A program made the position numbers and the translations under genes. Source: Todiramphus chloris collaris (lineage: Eukaryota; Chordata; Aves; Coraciiformes; Alcedinidae). From it: a stretch of DNA of 64,000 bases. Below are positions 37,269 through 47,956 of the stretch, piece by piece; within the stretch, counting starts at the first letter, position 1, and every line of letters begins with the position of its first letter. Below the pieces are notes generated by a model. The model did no database searches. It worked only from the letters and a program-made list of their open reading frames with translations, and was not told the DNA's origin. The DNA lies in assembly GCA_025345505.1 (NCBI GenBank), contig JANVCC010000076.1, forward strand, positions 6,063,577-6,127,576, given 5' to 3'.

Positions 37269-40031
37269 TTATGTGTGCAGTGTAACTACAACAATTCACA
37301 GAAGCCAATTACAAACTCATTTTGAAGCCATTCTATCTAACACAAAAAAGAGACAGTGTGTATAAAATAAAACCAGAATATATACATGGGAAGTATAATA
37401 CTCTTTAAGGACAGTGCACAACAAAATATACCTAGGAAGGCAGGTAGAATGGTATAAAAGGTGAAAAGACATTGCATGTGTGATGCTGTATTACACAAAG
37501 TCCTCCATTTTTCCATTAGTTAGCTCAGGATTCCCCATCTCACAGCATCTCCCTGCACGTTATGCCTCTTCATGCCAATCCAACTCATCTGTGAGAAGTG
37601 CGAGCAGGTGGGAGGCAGAGGGCTGAGTTCCATGCCCGCCTACAGCCATAGCCTGTCTCCTGAGGCTGTCAACGTGCCACGTGGTGACAGTTTTGATAGT
37701 AGCCTAGGAACCAAACTTCGGTGACTGCAGAGGGAGTCCGCATCACTCTTCCAGACAGGCAGTCATGCAGATGTCAAAATACTACCCTCTCATAACTGAA
37801 CAGGGCTAGGATTGAAATTATGAAGGTCACTGATTCTCTTGATAAACTGTCACTGTTTGAGCTCTGGGAATGCAAGCGATTCACACTGTTGCTACCAGTA
37901 TTTACATCCTTGCATTGAGCAAAGGCTAGAGTAATATTGATTCAGGTTACAAATCTCATTGGCAAGTAAACAAGTACACTGTTTGTGAAAGGCAATTTGT
38001 GAGAGAAGAAAATTTTGTTTAAAAAAGGCTTAGCCATGCCGTCATGCTTCTCTTTTCAGGTCAGAATTAACATTTCTGAGCAATTTCAATTTAACATTTC
38101 AATGCAGCAGGCTCATTCCTTCTGGTGATTCCCAATCAGGTTGTGTCCTTCCTTGTCATTATCGGCCCCCATGGACAGAGTATGGAATCAGAGCATGAGC
38201 TGTCAGTGGAGTTATGATGCATAAGGCATGGGGGAACCCAGCATGCTCTTCAGCAACAATATAAATTCTGAAGCACTGACGATAGTAAAGCTTGGTTTTA
38301 TCGGCACATTACCACACACGATTTGGAAAACACACAGGAAGCAGAGAGCACAGTAACAAGATGCTATAAATATATTCTGCCAGTATTTATGGCTTTTTCA
38401 TGTGTCTACCTGCAATTTTGACCAAGGGGGCTACTGAGACCCTGGTGAATTTCTTCTGAACTTCCTCCAGTCCTCATGTTGATTGTTAGGAAGTGAGTCA
38501 AACTGCCTACTTGGGAGAGGATGCAGGGAGAGCACCTTTGCTTCCCTCCATCTGATACAGGACTAATTCCACGCTGAGGCATCCTCTTTATCTTTTAAAG
38601 TGTTTTATAAGTTTCTGCCCCTTCAGCATTAATACAGGCTGAACGTACCTTAAAAAAATTTAGGAACTTTAAGAATACAGATTTCAGTAATCTTTTCTTT
38701 TAAGCAAAATACATTATTTAATGCATCTGTAATTTGGCCTTCTAAATTATTCCATCAGAATTATGTAATATACAGGAGTGACTATGGAAGGAAGCAATGA
38801 AGGAAATACTGAAAAAAAACCAAACTAGTCTGGGCCTGAAGAATATGTGCTATAGATTTTCCTCTTGCATAGACTTTAGAACTTGGTTAAACTAAATAAA
38901 TATACAAGATACCCATGCTAGCAAGCCAAGTAATCTAGCCCTGGAGTCAGAACCAATACAGCTGCATCAGCACGGCACTGAGCAAGAAGCATCATTACAG
39001 AGCTAACAGAGGAAAGCTACTTCGGTGTCCCAAGCTAGTTTTGCCACCTCAACAACATACCAAGTTTGTTGGAGGGTCTTTGCTGTTTCTCATATAATGC
39101 TGAATTTTAACAAGGAGCCTTTAAGGACAACTCCACAAAGACATCTGACTGCCTAAGCTCCTGCTGATTTTCAGGACATAGGCATTTGTCGCTTTGCCTT
39201 GTTGGCAAAGAAACTGTGGCTTCATCTTTCTCTTTCACCTAAGCTGTATCTCCTCAGAACAGGGTTCATTCCTTATTATACAATACATCCTTGCACAATG
39301 GCCACTTAATTTTGATGAAGGCTCCTGACTTCTAGTGAATTTTAAGTAACAGGAACAATTTGTCTGAGCTTATAAGCCACCAACACGAAGGAAAGAACAG
39401 ACAAACTGCAGGAAAAAAAAGCCATTCATACTTTCATGATTCATTGGAAAGTTCTCCTGAGAGCAAAAGATGAAGGAATATTTTATTCAAATTATTCACC
39501 CACTCTTTAAAGCAAGCTAATGGGAGCTTATATGTGCCATCCATCAGTGCCAATTCACTAACTGCAAGAAGGGCACTCAGCTTATACTTTTCATGTTCCA
39601 CCTAGCCCAAATCCAGCTCTACTGATGTTGAAGTTGTTACCAAGACTCTTGCTTCAGCAAAGACAAAATTTGACAGCTGCTTTCTACTCTTTTGTGCTTA
39701 AGACCAGTTCTGACATTTAAATGGGTATGTTCCGAAATGCTTAGATAACCATCCTCCAGCATTTATTGCAATTGATTACAAAATTATTAAATCAATATTC
39801 AGAACTCATGAGCTTTAAGCCCAAGCATGACTACTTATGATTTTTATCAATAAACCACAATAATCAGATTTCTAAAGTTCTGGTTCAGCCTCTATTGGCT
39901 TTTATTTTGATAAATGGAAAATAGGAAAAAATGCAATTAAAACAGACAAAATTACAGCTTGACCACAGATGTTCACAATAGAGGACAAGGAGGGCACAGC
40001 TTCTTCCTGTACAGTTAGTGTGACCACCAGT
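37269..40031. other. Gene-free stretch
   Basis: No gene is supported. A somewhat more GC-rich block at 37540-37790 and a repeat-poor block at 38160-38410 (with TTTATCGGCACATTACC and ATTTATGGCTTTTTCATG phrases) stand out from the background and may be conserved noncoding sequence; neither matches an element I know. Confidence 0.4.
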
Positions 40032-40111
40032 CATAGAATCATAGAATGTTAGGGGTTGAAAGGGACCTAGAAAAATCATCTAGTCCAACCCCCCTGCCAG
40101 AGCAGGATCAC

Positions 40112-41620
40112 CTAGATCAAATCACACAGGAACATGTCCAGGCGGGTCTTGAACGCCTCCAGAGAAGGAGACTCCACAACCCCCCTGGGCAGCCTGTTCC
40201 AGTGCTCCGTCACCCTCACTGTGAAAAAATTTTTCCTGATGTTTACCCTAAACCTCTTGTGCTCCAACTTACTTCCATTGCCCCTTGTCCTAACATTGGA
40301 TGACATTGAAAAGAGCCTGGCTCCATCCTCCTTACACTTGCCCTTAACATATTTATAGACATTAGTGAGATCCCCCCTCAGTCTCCTCTTCTTCAGGCTA
40401 AAGAGACCCAGCTCTCTCAGCCTCTCCTCAGAAGGGAGATGCTCCACTCCCTTAATAATCTTGGTGGCCCTGCGCTGGACTCTCTCCAGTAGCTCAATGT
40501 CTTTCCTGAACTGGGGTGCCCAGAACTGGACACAGGATTCCAGGTGGGGCCTCACCAGGGTGGAGTACAGGGGGAGGAGAACGTCCCTCGACCTGCTGAC
40601 CACACTCTTCCTAATGCACCCCAGGATGCCATTGGCCTTCTTGGCCATGAGGGCGCATTGTTGGCTCATGGCCATCCTGCTGTCCACCAGGACCCCCAGG
40701 TCTTCTTCCCCAGAGCTGCTCTCCAACAGATCAGCCCCCAGCCTATACTGATACATGGGGTTGTTCTTCCCCAGATGCAGCACTTTACATTTGCTTTTAT
40801 TAAATTGCATTAAATTTCTGCCTGCCCAGCTCTCCAGCCTGTCCAGGTCATGCTGGATGGCAGCACAATATTCTGGAGTGTCAGCCACTCCTCCCAGTTT
40901 TGTACCATCAGCAGACTTGCTGAGGGTACACTCCATCCCTTCGTTCAGGTCATTGATGAATATACTGAACAGTATTGGACCCAGCACTGACCCTTGGGGG
41001 ACACCACTACCCATAGGTGTCCAGCTAGACTCTGCTCCACTGACCACAGCTCCCTGGGCTTTGTCCTTCAGCCAGTTCCCAATCCACCTCACTGCACAAT
41101 CACCCAGTCCACACTTCCTGAGCTTGGCCGTGAGCATACCATGGGAGACAGTATCGGAAGCCTTGCTGAAGTCAAGAAATACCACATCCACTGCCCTCCC
41201 CTCATCTATCCAACTACTTACACCATCATAAAAGGCTACCAGATCAGTCAAGCATGATTTCCCCTTACGGAATCCATGTTGACTACTCATGATAAGCCTC
41301 CTTTCCTCCACGTTCTTTGAGATGGTGGCAAGAACAAGCTTTTCCATCACCTTTCCAGGGATGGAGGTGAGGCTGACTGGCCTATAGTTACCCAGGTCCT
41401 CCTTTTTGCCCTTTTTGAATATTGGAATGACATTGGCCTTCCTCCAGTCCTCAGGCACCTCTCCTGTTCTCCAGGACCTCTCAAAGATTATGGAGAGTGG
41501 GCTAGCAATGACCTCTGCCATCTCCCTCATCACTTGCGGGTGTATCCCATCGGGGCCCATGGACTTGTGGATGTCCAGTTTGTTCAACTGATCTCTAACC
41601 CAAGCCTCTTCGACAATAAT
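40112..41620 (-). pseudogene. CR1 ORF2 reverse transcriptase, open frame but catalytic motif lost
   Basis: The open frame runs from ATG at 41657-41659 to the stop before 40112 (515 residues). Its first 10-15 residues are ORF1 DNA read in another frame, so the true ORF2 part starts near residue 14. Features in order: [16 protein letters not shown] (residues 26-41), NYRPVSLTS (91-99), [16 protein letters not shown] (125-140), motif [13 protein letters not shown] (160-171, Asp163; the usual KAFDTV Phe is Ser168), motif [21 protein letters not shown] (219-238), motif C reading SADG (249-252) where the family has FADD, then [22 protein letters not shown] (394-402) and a C-terminus of the [16 protein letters not shown] type. 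The second motif C aspartate is Gly252, so polymerase activity should be lost. No endonuclease domain is encoded. Confidence 0.93.
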
Positions 41621-42429
41621 CTGTGGGCTGTATGAGGGTTGGAAGCTTCCTTGCCACATCCTTGACTTGGGCCCCAGGGAGACAGCAAACTTCCCTTTGA
41701 AGTGGGTCAGGCCTGAATATTTGGCCTTCTGTTCCCTTCAGAAGGGAGTCGCCTATAACAATGACTCTTCTCTTTTTTTTTGGTGGGAGATGTTTGGATG
41801 ATGCATTTAGGCGTCCTTAATCTTGGGAATACTTCCAAGGCAGATGATTCATCTTCTTCATTGGCTGGTTGCACTTGCAGGGCATTATACCTGTTCTGCA
41901 AAGGCACATGGGAGGTTGGGGTATAACTGAGGCCACACTCCTGCCACTGCTCCCTGTCGAGGGTCTGCAGGGAGGTGGACAAGGCAGGAGTTTGCTTACT
42001 GCCTTGACCATGGACTTTTTGGATTGTACAATGCTGATGTGTCTCCCACTGAACCTGCCTCAGGGATGGTCCAGGGGGACCCTGTTCCTGGGTGGTTTGT
42101 GGCAGGTGCTCCCATTCTTGTTTGAGTTTCAGAGAGGGCAGAGCCTGGCTCCACCAGTCAATCTCTTCCTCAACCTCCCTGATGCTCCTAAGCCTTTCCG
42201 CTTCAGCTTGCAGCCTTTCAACCTCCCTTTGCAGCTGTGCTGCTTGGCTGAGCAGATCATCAACCTGCTCACACCGTGCACAGCTCCCTGCTACCAGGGA
42301 GAGGCTGAGGCATTCCTTGCAGCCTGTGACCTGAACCATCACGTTTTTCTGTGGGAGCACTGTCTGAGTTCCCACCTCTATACTGTCCAGTGTCAGAAGC
42401 ACAGCCTTCATTTGCCTCGTGAAGACCAT
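41611..42429 (-). pseudogene. CR1 ORF1, frameshifted and truncated inside the esterase
   Basis: Reading from ATG at 42427-42429, the protein has two CxxC pairs (Cys37/Cys40 and Cys50/Cys53), a glutamate- and leucine-rich coiled coil at about 55-92 (QREVERLQAEAERLRSIREV), a low-complexity middle and the conserved LQNRYNALQ at 177-185. The frame then meets a run of nine A (plus-strand T at 41773-41781). After this the natural continuation, [20 protein letters not shown] with the esterase Gly-Asp-Ser at 41745-41753, is in another frame, so translation ends early at 41707. A one-base gain in the A-run explains this. The esterase is also cut off about 45 residues past GDS, after [20 protein letters not shown], where ORF2 begins. 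Zinc binding and RNA binding are inferred from the family. Confidence 0.9.
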
Positions 42430-42900
42430 TATTCTAGGACTATAGTATTGATTTATTGTAGGTGTTAGTTAGTAGTTTGTTTGTTTTGTTTTATTTTAAG
42501 GTTCTTTATCTTATTAGTCTATTTGTTTGTTTGTTTGCCCAGCCCCCAGGCACGCGCTGCTTTGCCGTAGTGGCTATAGCTGCCTCGCTGCCTGTGATAT
42601 GGCAGCTCCAGATCCCCCTGATCTGGGCAGGTTTACACACAGGAGCTAGTACCTCTGACTCGTGAGCTTACCTTGTGAACCAGTAGAGGCCCAGCACACT
42701 GCCTAATGAGCTGTGAGCAGCTGCAGTACCACTTGAGCACCCACAAGCACCATTTTCTCACTCTCTGCTACATGGGCTCTGACTAGCTGCAGCCCTCCAG
42801 GAAGCCTCTTGTAGCCTGATTAGCAGTGGGTGTTGCTGGCTCCTCTCAGGCACTTCTCACTCTTGAAAATGCTGGGCCCAATTTCACTGCTGGGCAGATC
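42430..42900 (-). promoter_or_regulatory. Probable CR1 5' leader of the 40-42.4 kb element
   Basis: Sequence immediately upstream of the ORF1 start on the minus strand, with no stop-free coding sense. It contains an A-rich AAACAAACAAAC segment (complement of 42520-42540) and a more GC-rich part at 42540-42830. By position it should be the element's 5' UTR with internal promoter. It shows no resemblance to the CpG-island leader at 25.5-26.0 kb. The outer limit is uncertain. Confidence 0.45.
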
Positions 42901-45187
42901 CTTCCAGGACATTTTCATCGTCACAGCTGTGTTTGCTCCCCGCTAGAAGCTGCATCTAAGAAGTGTGAGGGGTGGCCACAGCTCAGCAGGCTTTACATAT
43001 TCCAACAAGTGTCTCCATTTAGAAGAATTTTCCAGCAGATTAATTTAGATAGCCTCAAATTATTGGTGTCCCTTGGGAGAAGAATGGGCCAGTGAACATG
43101 GGCTGGCAGGTTCAGCTACCTACACAACAAGGAAAAGGAAAAGAATTTGCCTACCACCAAGTAATCCTAATAGGAGTTCAGCAATAAAATATCATCATTC
43201 CCTATGTAACCCATTCAGATACTTCATGTTATATATGGACTTGTCCTCTTTTTGTGCAAATGGGTAAGTATATTAATACCTGCAATATGACATTCTTAAT
43301 ATTAGCTGAGCTTTCTGATGTTGTCATTGCTCTTGAGTTGGCTGTCATAGCTGTTGCCCTGAAATAGCCTACAGGAATGATCTTGTTCAGTTATGATTGT
43401 GAAGAATCACAACCTTTGCAATTCTTTCAAAAACAGACATTTTCTTTTGGTAGAGACACCAGAAACCTCCCCTAAGGAAATGAACTCGAAAGTTGCGATA
43501 TATTAAGGGCTAAAGCCGAAAGCCCTGTGAAACCTGTGTAATAGGATTTTTTTTGTATTCCTCTAAGAGTTCAGCTTTGGTCTTTTGCCAGAGGGACTGC
43601 CTAATGCTTGATTTATGTAGAGTTTTTTTAAATATAGGATTAAGATCTGGCCAGCAAAGCTTGTAGCCTCAATGCATCCTAGAAGATGCAATTTTGAATG
43701 TTATATGTCCTGGATCCTATATTCTCTTCCATCCCATAACTATTAAAACAAGCTGTTTAACTCATTACCAGGGTTATTGTCTTCTAATCAGCAGTAATAA
43801 CATGTGCAAAAATACAACTAGAGAAACATGTGTGCCAGAGAAGTATTTAGTGTATTAAATGCACTCTACTAATTCACATGTTTAATTTTTTGTTTGTTTG
43901 TTTCACTCATCTAATTACCCAAAAGCAATAAGGAACTGGAAGAGACTTGGAGAGCAGAAGCTAAGGTGGAGGCAAAGCCTCCAGTGAAGTTGCAAGAAGT
44001 ATTTTGTCTATGAGCATATGCTAGGTACATGCCATTAGTGAAAAACCAAGACATCAGAACAGACACAGTGACCTTCAGAAGCAGAAGCATTAACTAAAGC
44101 CTGAATTACAATAGCAGCCACACCACAGTCACTAACTGATGGCTTTATCAACTCATAGCCTTCATGGATAGAGCAACACACGCTCCTCAGGAGCTGACAT
44201 CAGTACGTTTCCTCTGGTTAAAAATAATACCTGCTGTTGTCTTGCAGTTAGGTTTCATCTTAACATGCAGATTTTTAGAAATCCCTCTGTTAGAATGGGT
44301 GTAGACATGGAATTAACAGCAGCAGTCACAAATAAATAGCAAATGCTTTAAGAACACAATATAGCAAATGTTGCTGTGCTTTTGAATTAAAAATGGCTAA
44401 TAAGAAACTATCCTTCTCACACTGTTACCTGATTGCCATCAGTTACTTTGAATAAGTTACCTGAGATTATTTTTGGAAATCATTGTATAACTCTAACCCT
44501 TCAAAACCTGTCAAACAGCCATTACATAACTCACGTGACAACACTGAACTCAAGAAAAAGGTAAATTACATGTTGATATCTCTGTTGTGTTTATAGTTAC
44601 ACCATAGATATTGGTAATGTTGCTTTCATTTTTTTTTTTTAATTATTTTTTTAAGGTAATAAACATACTGTTGAAGTAACTGTAAAATCACTGCTTTGTC
44701 ACTCAAGGGATCAGCTTGCCAGGACACTGACTTGCAAGTAGCATATTTCACTGATTATGACCTAGTTCTCCAAGGTATTAAAAGGGAATATTTTAAATGG
44801 AGCCCTTGTGTCATTCACCAACTTCCAAGGAGACAGAGGATGCTCATTTTACTGCAAGATGAGGCTTCTCAATCTTAAATGTATAAGTAAATGTTATAAT
44901 TAACAGATACTCGAGAAGTCTGAGTGCTTTATTGAAGGAAGCCTAAGGTAACTTTACATTTTACACCTGTCAGCAAACCAGTATAGACACAACCTAATAT
45001 TTTTTCACAGTATCAGCAGAACTATTTATTATATCTCTGGAAACCCATTACTGGTAATTCTCAAGGGAAGAGAAACTCAGACTTGACTTTCAGATTCCAA
45101 GACAAATTCAGTGTCAGCGTTTTAATGTGCCACAAAGGAGAAATCTCAACAAAATAAACAGCACCATCACATCAGAGGGAACTATCC
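42901..45187. other. Gene-free stretch
   Basis: No gene is supported. AT-rich unique DNA with a T11 run near 44630-44640. Confidence 0.5.
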
Positions 45188-45972
45188 AGGCTGGATCAAT
45201 GGGCTGAGGGATTGGTATAAGCTTCAAAGAGGCCAAGTGCTGGGTCCTGCACTTGGGTCACAACAACCCCCTGCAACAGTACAGGGTTGGGGAGGAGTGG
45301 TGGAGACTGCCCGGTGGAAAAGAACCTGGAGGGGTTCGTCAACAGCTGCCTGAAGTTGAGCCAGCGTGTGCCCAGGTGGCCAAGAAGGCCAACAGAAGCC
45401 TGGCTTGTATCAGCACTAGTGTGGCCAGCAGGACTAGGGCAGGGATCACCCCCTGTACTTGGCACTGGTGAGGTCACATCTTGAATACTCAGTTCAGTTT
45501 TGGGCCCTTCACTCCAAGAAGGACATTGAGGGGATGGAGTGTGTCCAGAGAAGGGCAAGAAAGCTGGTGAAGGGTCTAGGGCACAGGTCCTTTGAGGAGT
45601 GGCTGAGGGACCTGGGATTGTTCAGCCTGGAGAAAAGGAGGCTCAGGGAGACAACCTCATTCTTGAAAACTCCCTGAAAGGAGGTTTCAGCAGGGTGGGG
45701 ATTGGTTATAGGACAAGAGGAAACAGCCTCATGTTGCACCAGGGGAGGTTTAGATTGGATATTAGGAAAAATTTCTTCCCTGAAAGGGCTGTCAACCCCT
45801 GGCATGGGCTGCCCAGGGCAGTGGTGGAGTCACCATCCCTAGAAGGGTTTCAAAGCCATGTAGATGTGGTGCTAAGGGAGATGGTTTACTGGTGACCTGG
45901 CAGTGTTAGGTTAATGGTTGGACTTGATGGTCTTGAAGGTCTCTTCCAACAAGAACAATTCTAGGATTCTAT
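45188..45972 (+). mobile_element. CR1 LINE of a distinct subfamily (CR1-X/Y-like), longer 5'-truncated copy
   Basis: Plus-strand copy of about 785 bases starting downstream of RT motif C. It encodes broken versions of the KCRVLHLGHNNP-type block, [20 protein letters not shown] (near 45490-45555), [18 protein letters not shown], and then [20 protein letters not shown] with [20 protein letters not shown]. The 3' UTR contains TGGTTTACTGGTGACCTGGC and GGTTGGACTTGATGGTCTTG and ends in TTCTAGGATTCTAT. Two or more shifts separate these segments. Same subfamily as the inverted copy at 31.8 kb. Confidence 0.94.
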
Positions 45973-47087
45973 CAGGAAATTTCTCTGGTGAGCACTGAAG
46001 AACTGATTGGAAGGACAGAAGAATGAGGTGTGCATTCTTGCCCTTCTTGCCCTGAAGGCCCTCTTGAACTTCCAAGCATGACCCTCCACCCATCTGACAG
46101 TTTCCAAGCACACTACCACCAAGCTGACAAGAAGCAAGGTTGAGAAGAGAGGTCTGAGTAATGGAGACTTCTGAACACATCTCAACCTGACATCTTTATT
46201 ATTAAGATTTATACTGTTGTCATTCCTAGAAGTCAAATGAGTAAGGGTCTATCACATATATGTATTACAAACATACAAAAACCATGTTTGGCCCAAAGGG
46301 CCCAGTGGGAGCCATGGGTTGTTATTCCTTTTGAAAAACCTAGATTTTAGTGGTTTTAACAAATGATCGTGACAACCATGTCACTGCATCTTACTTTGCC
46401 CAATTAGCTACATTAATTATCAGGTAACACTGAATGTCGCAGTAAATGTTTACTTCTTGACTCTGTCTGCATGTTACATTAGGCATTAGATTTGCATTTT
46501 CAGGAGAAATAAATTCTATTATTCCAAAATTTAAAGTACAGCTATGTTAAGTAGCAACACCTACTTATTACAAGAAGTAACATTTGTTCTGCAACAGGTC
46601 AGAAAGCCACTGCAGAACAGCTCTGCAGAGGAACAATTCATTCCTCAGTGTAAAAATGTATGATGTGAATCCATGCACTGAAATATAAAAGATTAATCAT
46701 TTAGCTATCTGGAAAGAAGTGTCTGGACAAATTAATTGCTAGAATCTGAAAGTCAGGAGTCCAATCCAATTAAACATGTAAATGGGGTACCTATGGTGTT
46801 CATTTGCAGTGTCCTTCAAGCTAACAATTAAATGATGGATTTTAAAACTAATTGTTAAGAAAAGTGTCAGCTGTTTGCCTGAAATTCAGAGTGTCTTTAA
46901 ACTTGTGCTACCACATTCATCCTTGAATGACAAAGTCAATTCAGCTCCAAACCTTCACCTATTCCCAAGTCAGGGTACTGGACAGTAAAAATTCTGTTTT
47001 CCACTGTGGAAATTTGAATGGCTAGAAATTACCCTGGATGTATATTGTCACATGTGTTCACAATCCTGAACATCTGGCAACTAATCA
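45973..47087. other. Gene-free stretch
   Basis: Unique AT-rich sequence; nothing recognisable. Confidence 0.5.
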
Positions 47088-47485
47088 CATCATAGAGTCA
47101 TAGAATGGTTTGGTTTTGGAAGGGACCTTAAAGATCTTCTAGTCCCAACCCCCCAGACATGGGCAGGGATACTTCCCACTAGACCAGGTTGCTCAAAGAC
47201 CCATCCAGTCTGGTCTTGAACACATCCAGTGCTGGGAATCCTCAACCTCCCTAGGCAACCTGTGCCAGTGTCTCATCACCCTCACAGTGAAGAACTTCTT
47301 CTGCATTTCTAATCTAAATCTCCCCTCTGCCAGTTTGAAGTCATGACCCCTTGTCCTGTCACTACAAGCCTTCACAAAAAGCCCCTCTCCAGCTTTCTTG
47401 CAGGCTCCCTTGAGATACTGGAAGGCTACAATGAGGTGTCCCTGAAGCCTTCTCTTCTCCAGGCTGAACAGCCCATTGAGCGCAC
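47088..47485 (-). mobile_element. CR1 LINE, 5'-truncated 3' end
   Basis: Minus-strand copy starting CATAGAGTCATAGAATGG. The complement encodes [39 protein letters not shown] and [20 protein letters not shown] in a single frame for about 90 residues, with the 3' UTR preserved (complement of CATGGGCAGGGATACTTCCC). This is one of the better-preserved short copies. The 5' truncation is near 47485, at the FSLEKRR block. Confidence 0.95.
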
Positions 47486-47932
47486 TGAGTAAGAACACCT
47501 CATAGGTGGCAAAATAGCAGTGATTAGAGTGGTTCGACACCTTTCTCAGAAAAACACTGTAACCAAGAAACAGTTGAACAAATTGATTGCTAAACTTAGT
47601 CCCTGAGGGAAATAGCCCCAGACAGGAGCAATCATGATCTTCGCAGAAAAGGCACATAATGACCACTAGTTATATTCTGCTATTATACCTTATGCCTAAT
47701 TGATCTCATTTGCCTTGTCAGCTTAAGTATGCAAATACTGCATCTTGTCCTGCAAACTCTTGGCATTAGTCTTAAAATCATGAGTTTTAAAAATAATCTA
47801 TATATTTGGGACTCACAGAGAAGAACTCTCAAGGTCTGAAAACCCTGGAGAAATTAAAAAGAACATTTCATGACCTCACATGACTGAGAAGCTGCTCTTT
47901 GCAGGAGGAATTATTTTCTGATACCGCTGAAG

Positions 47933-47956
47933 AAAAAAAACAAAACAAAACAAAAC
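47933..47956 (+). repeat. (CAAAA)n low-complexity tract
   Basis: An A8 run followed by three CAAAA units. A short simple repeat. Confidence 0.85.

Larger units (their letters stand above)
40032..42900 (-). mobile_element. Young CR1 LINE with both ends, endonuclease region deleted
   Basis: Minus-strand element. Its 3' terminus at the left reads CATAGAATCATAGAATG, a clean double copy of the CR1 tail unit. Moving right there follow the short 3' UTR, about 500 codons of ORF2 (reverse transcriptase and C-terminus) without a stop, a junction near 41611-41620, the first three quarters of ORF1 (to 42429) and a leader of several hundred bases. The whole endonuclease, the end of ORF1 and the start of ORF2 are absent. 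An open RT frame this long and a clean tail indicate a young insertion compared with the other copies here. The 5' boundary is not visible to me; I place it between 42700 and 43000. Confidence 0.9.

Noticed and set aside
40365..41231. Plus-strand frames of 128 and 158 residues
   Set aside because: They are antisense to the well-supported CR1 reverse-transcriptase frame on the minus strand.
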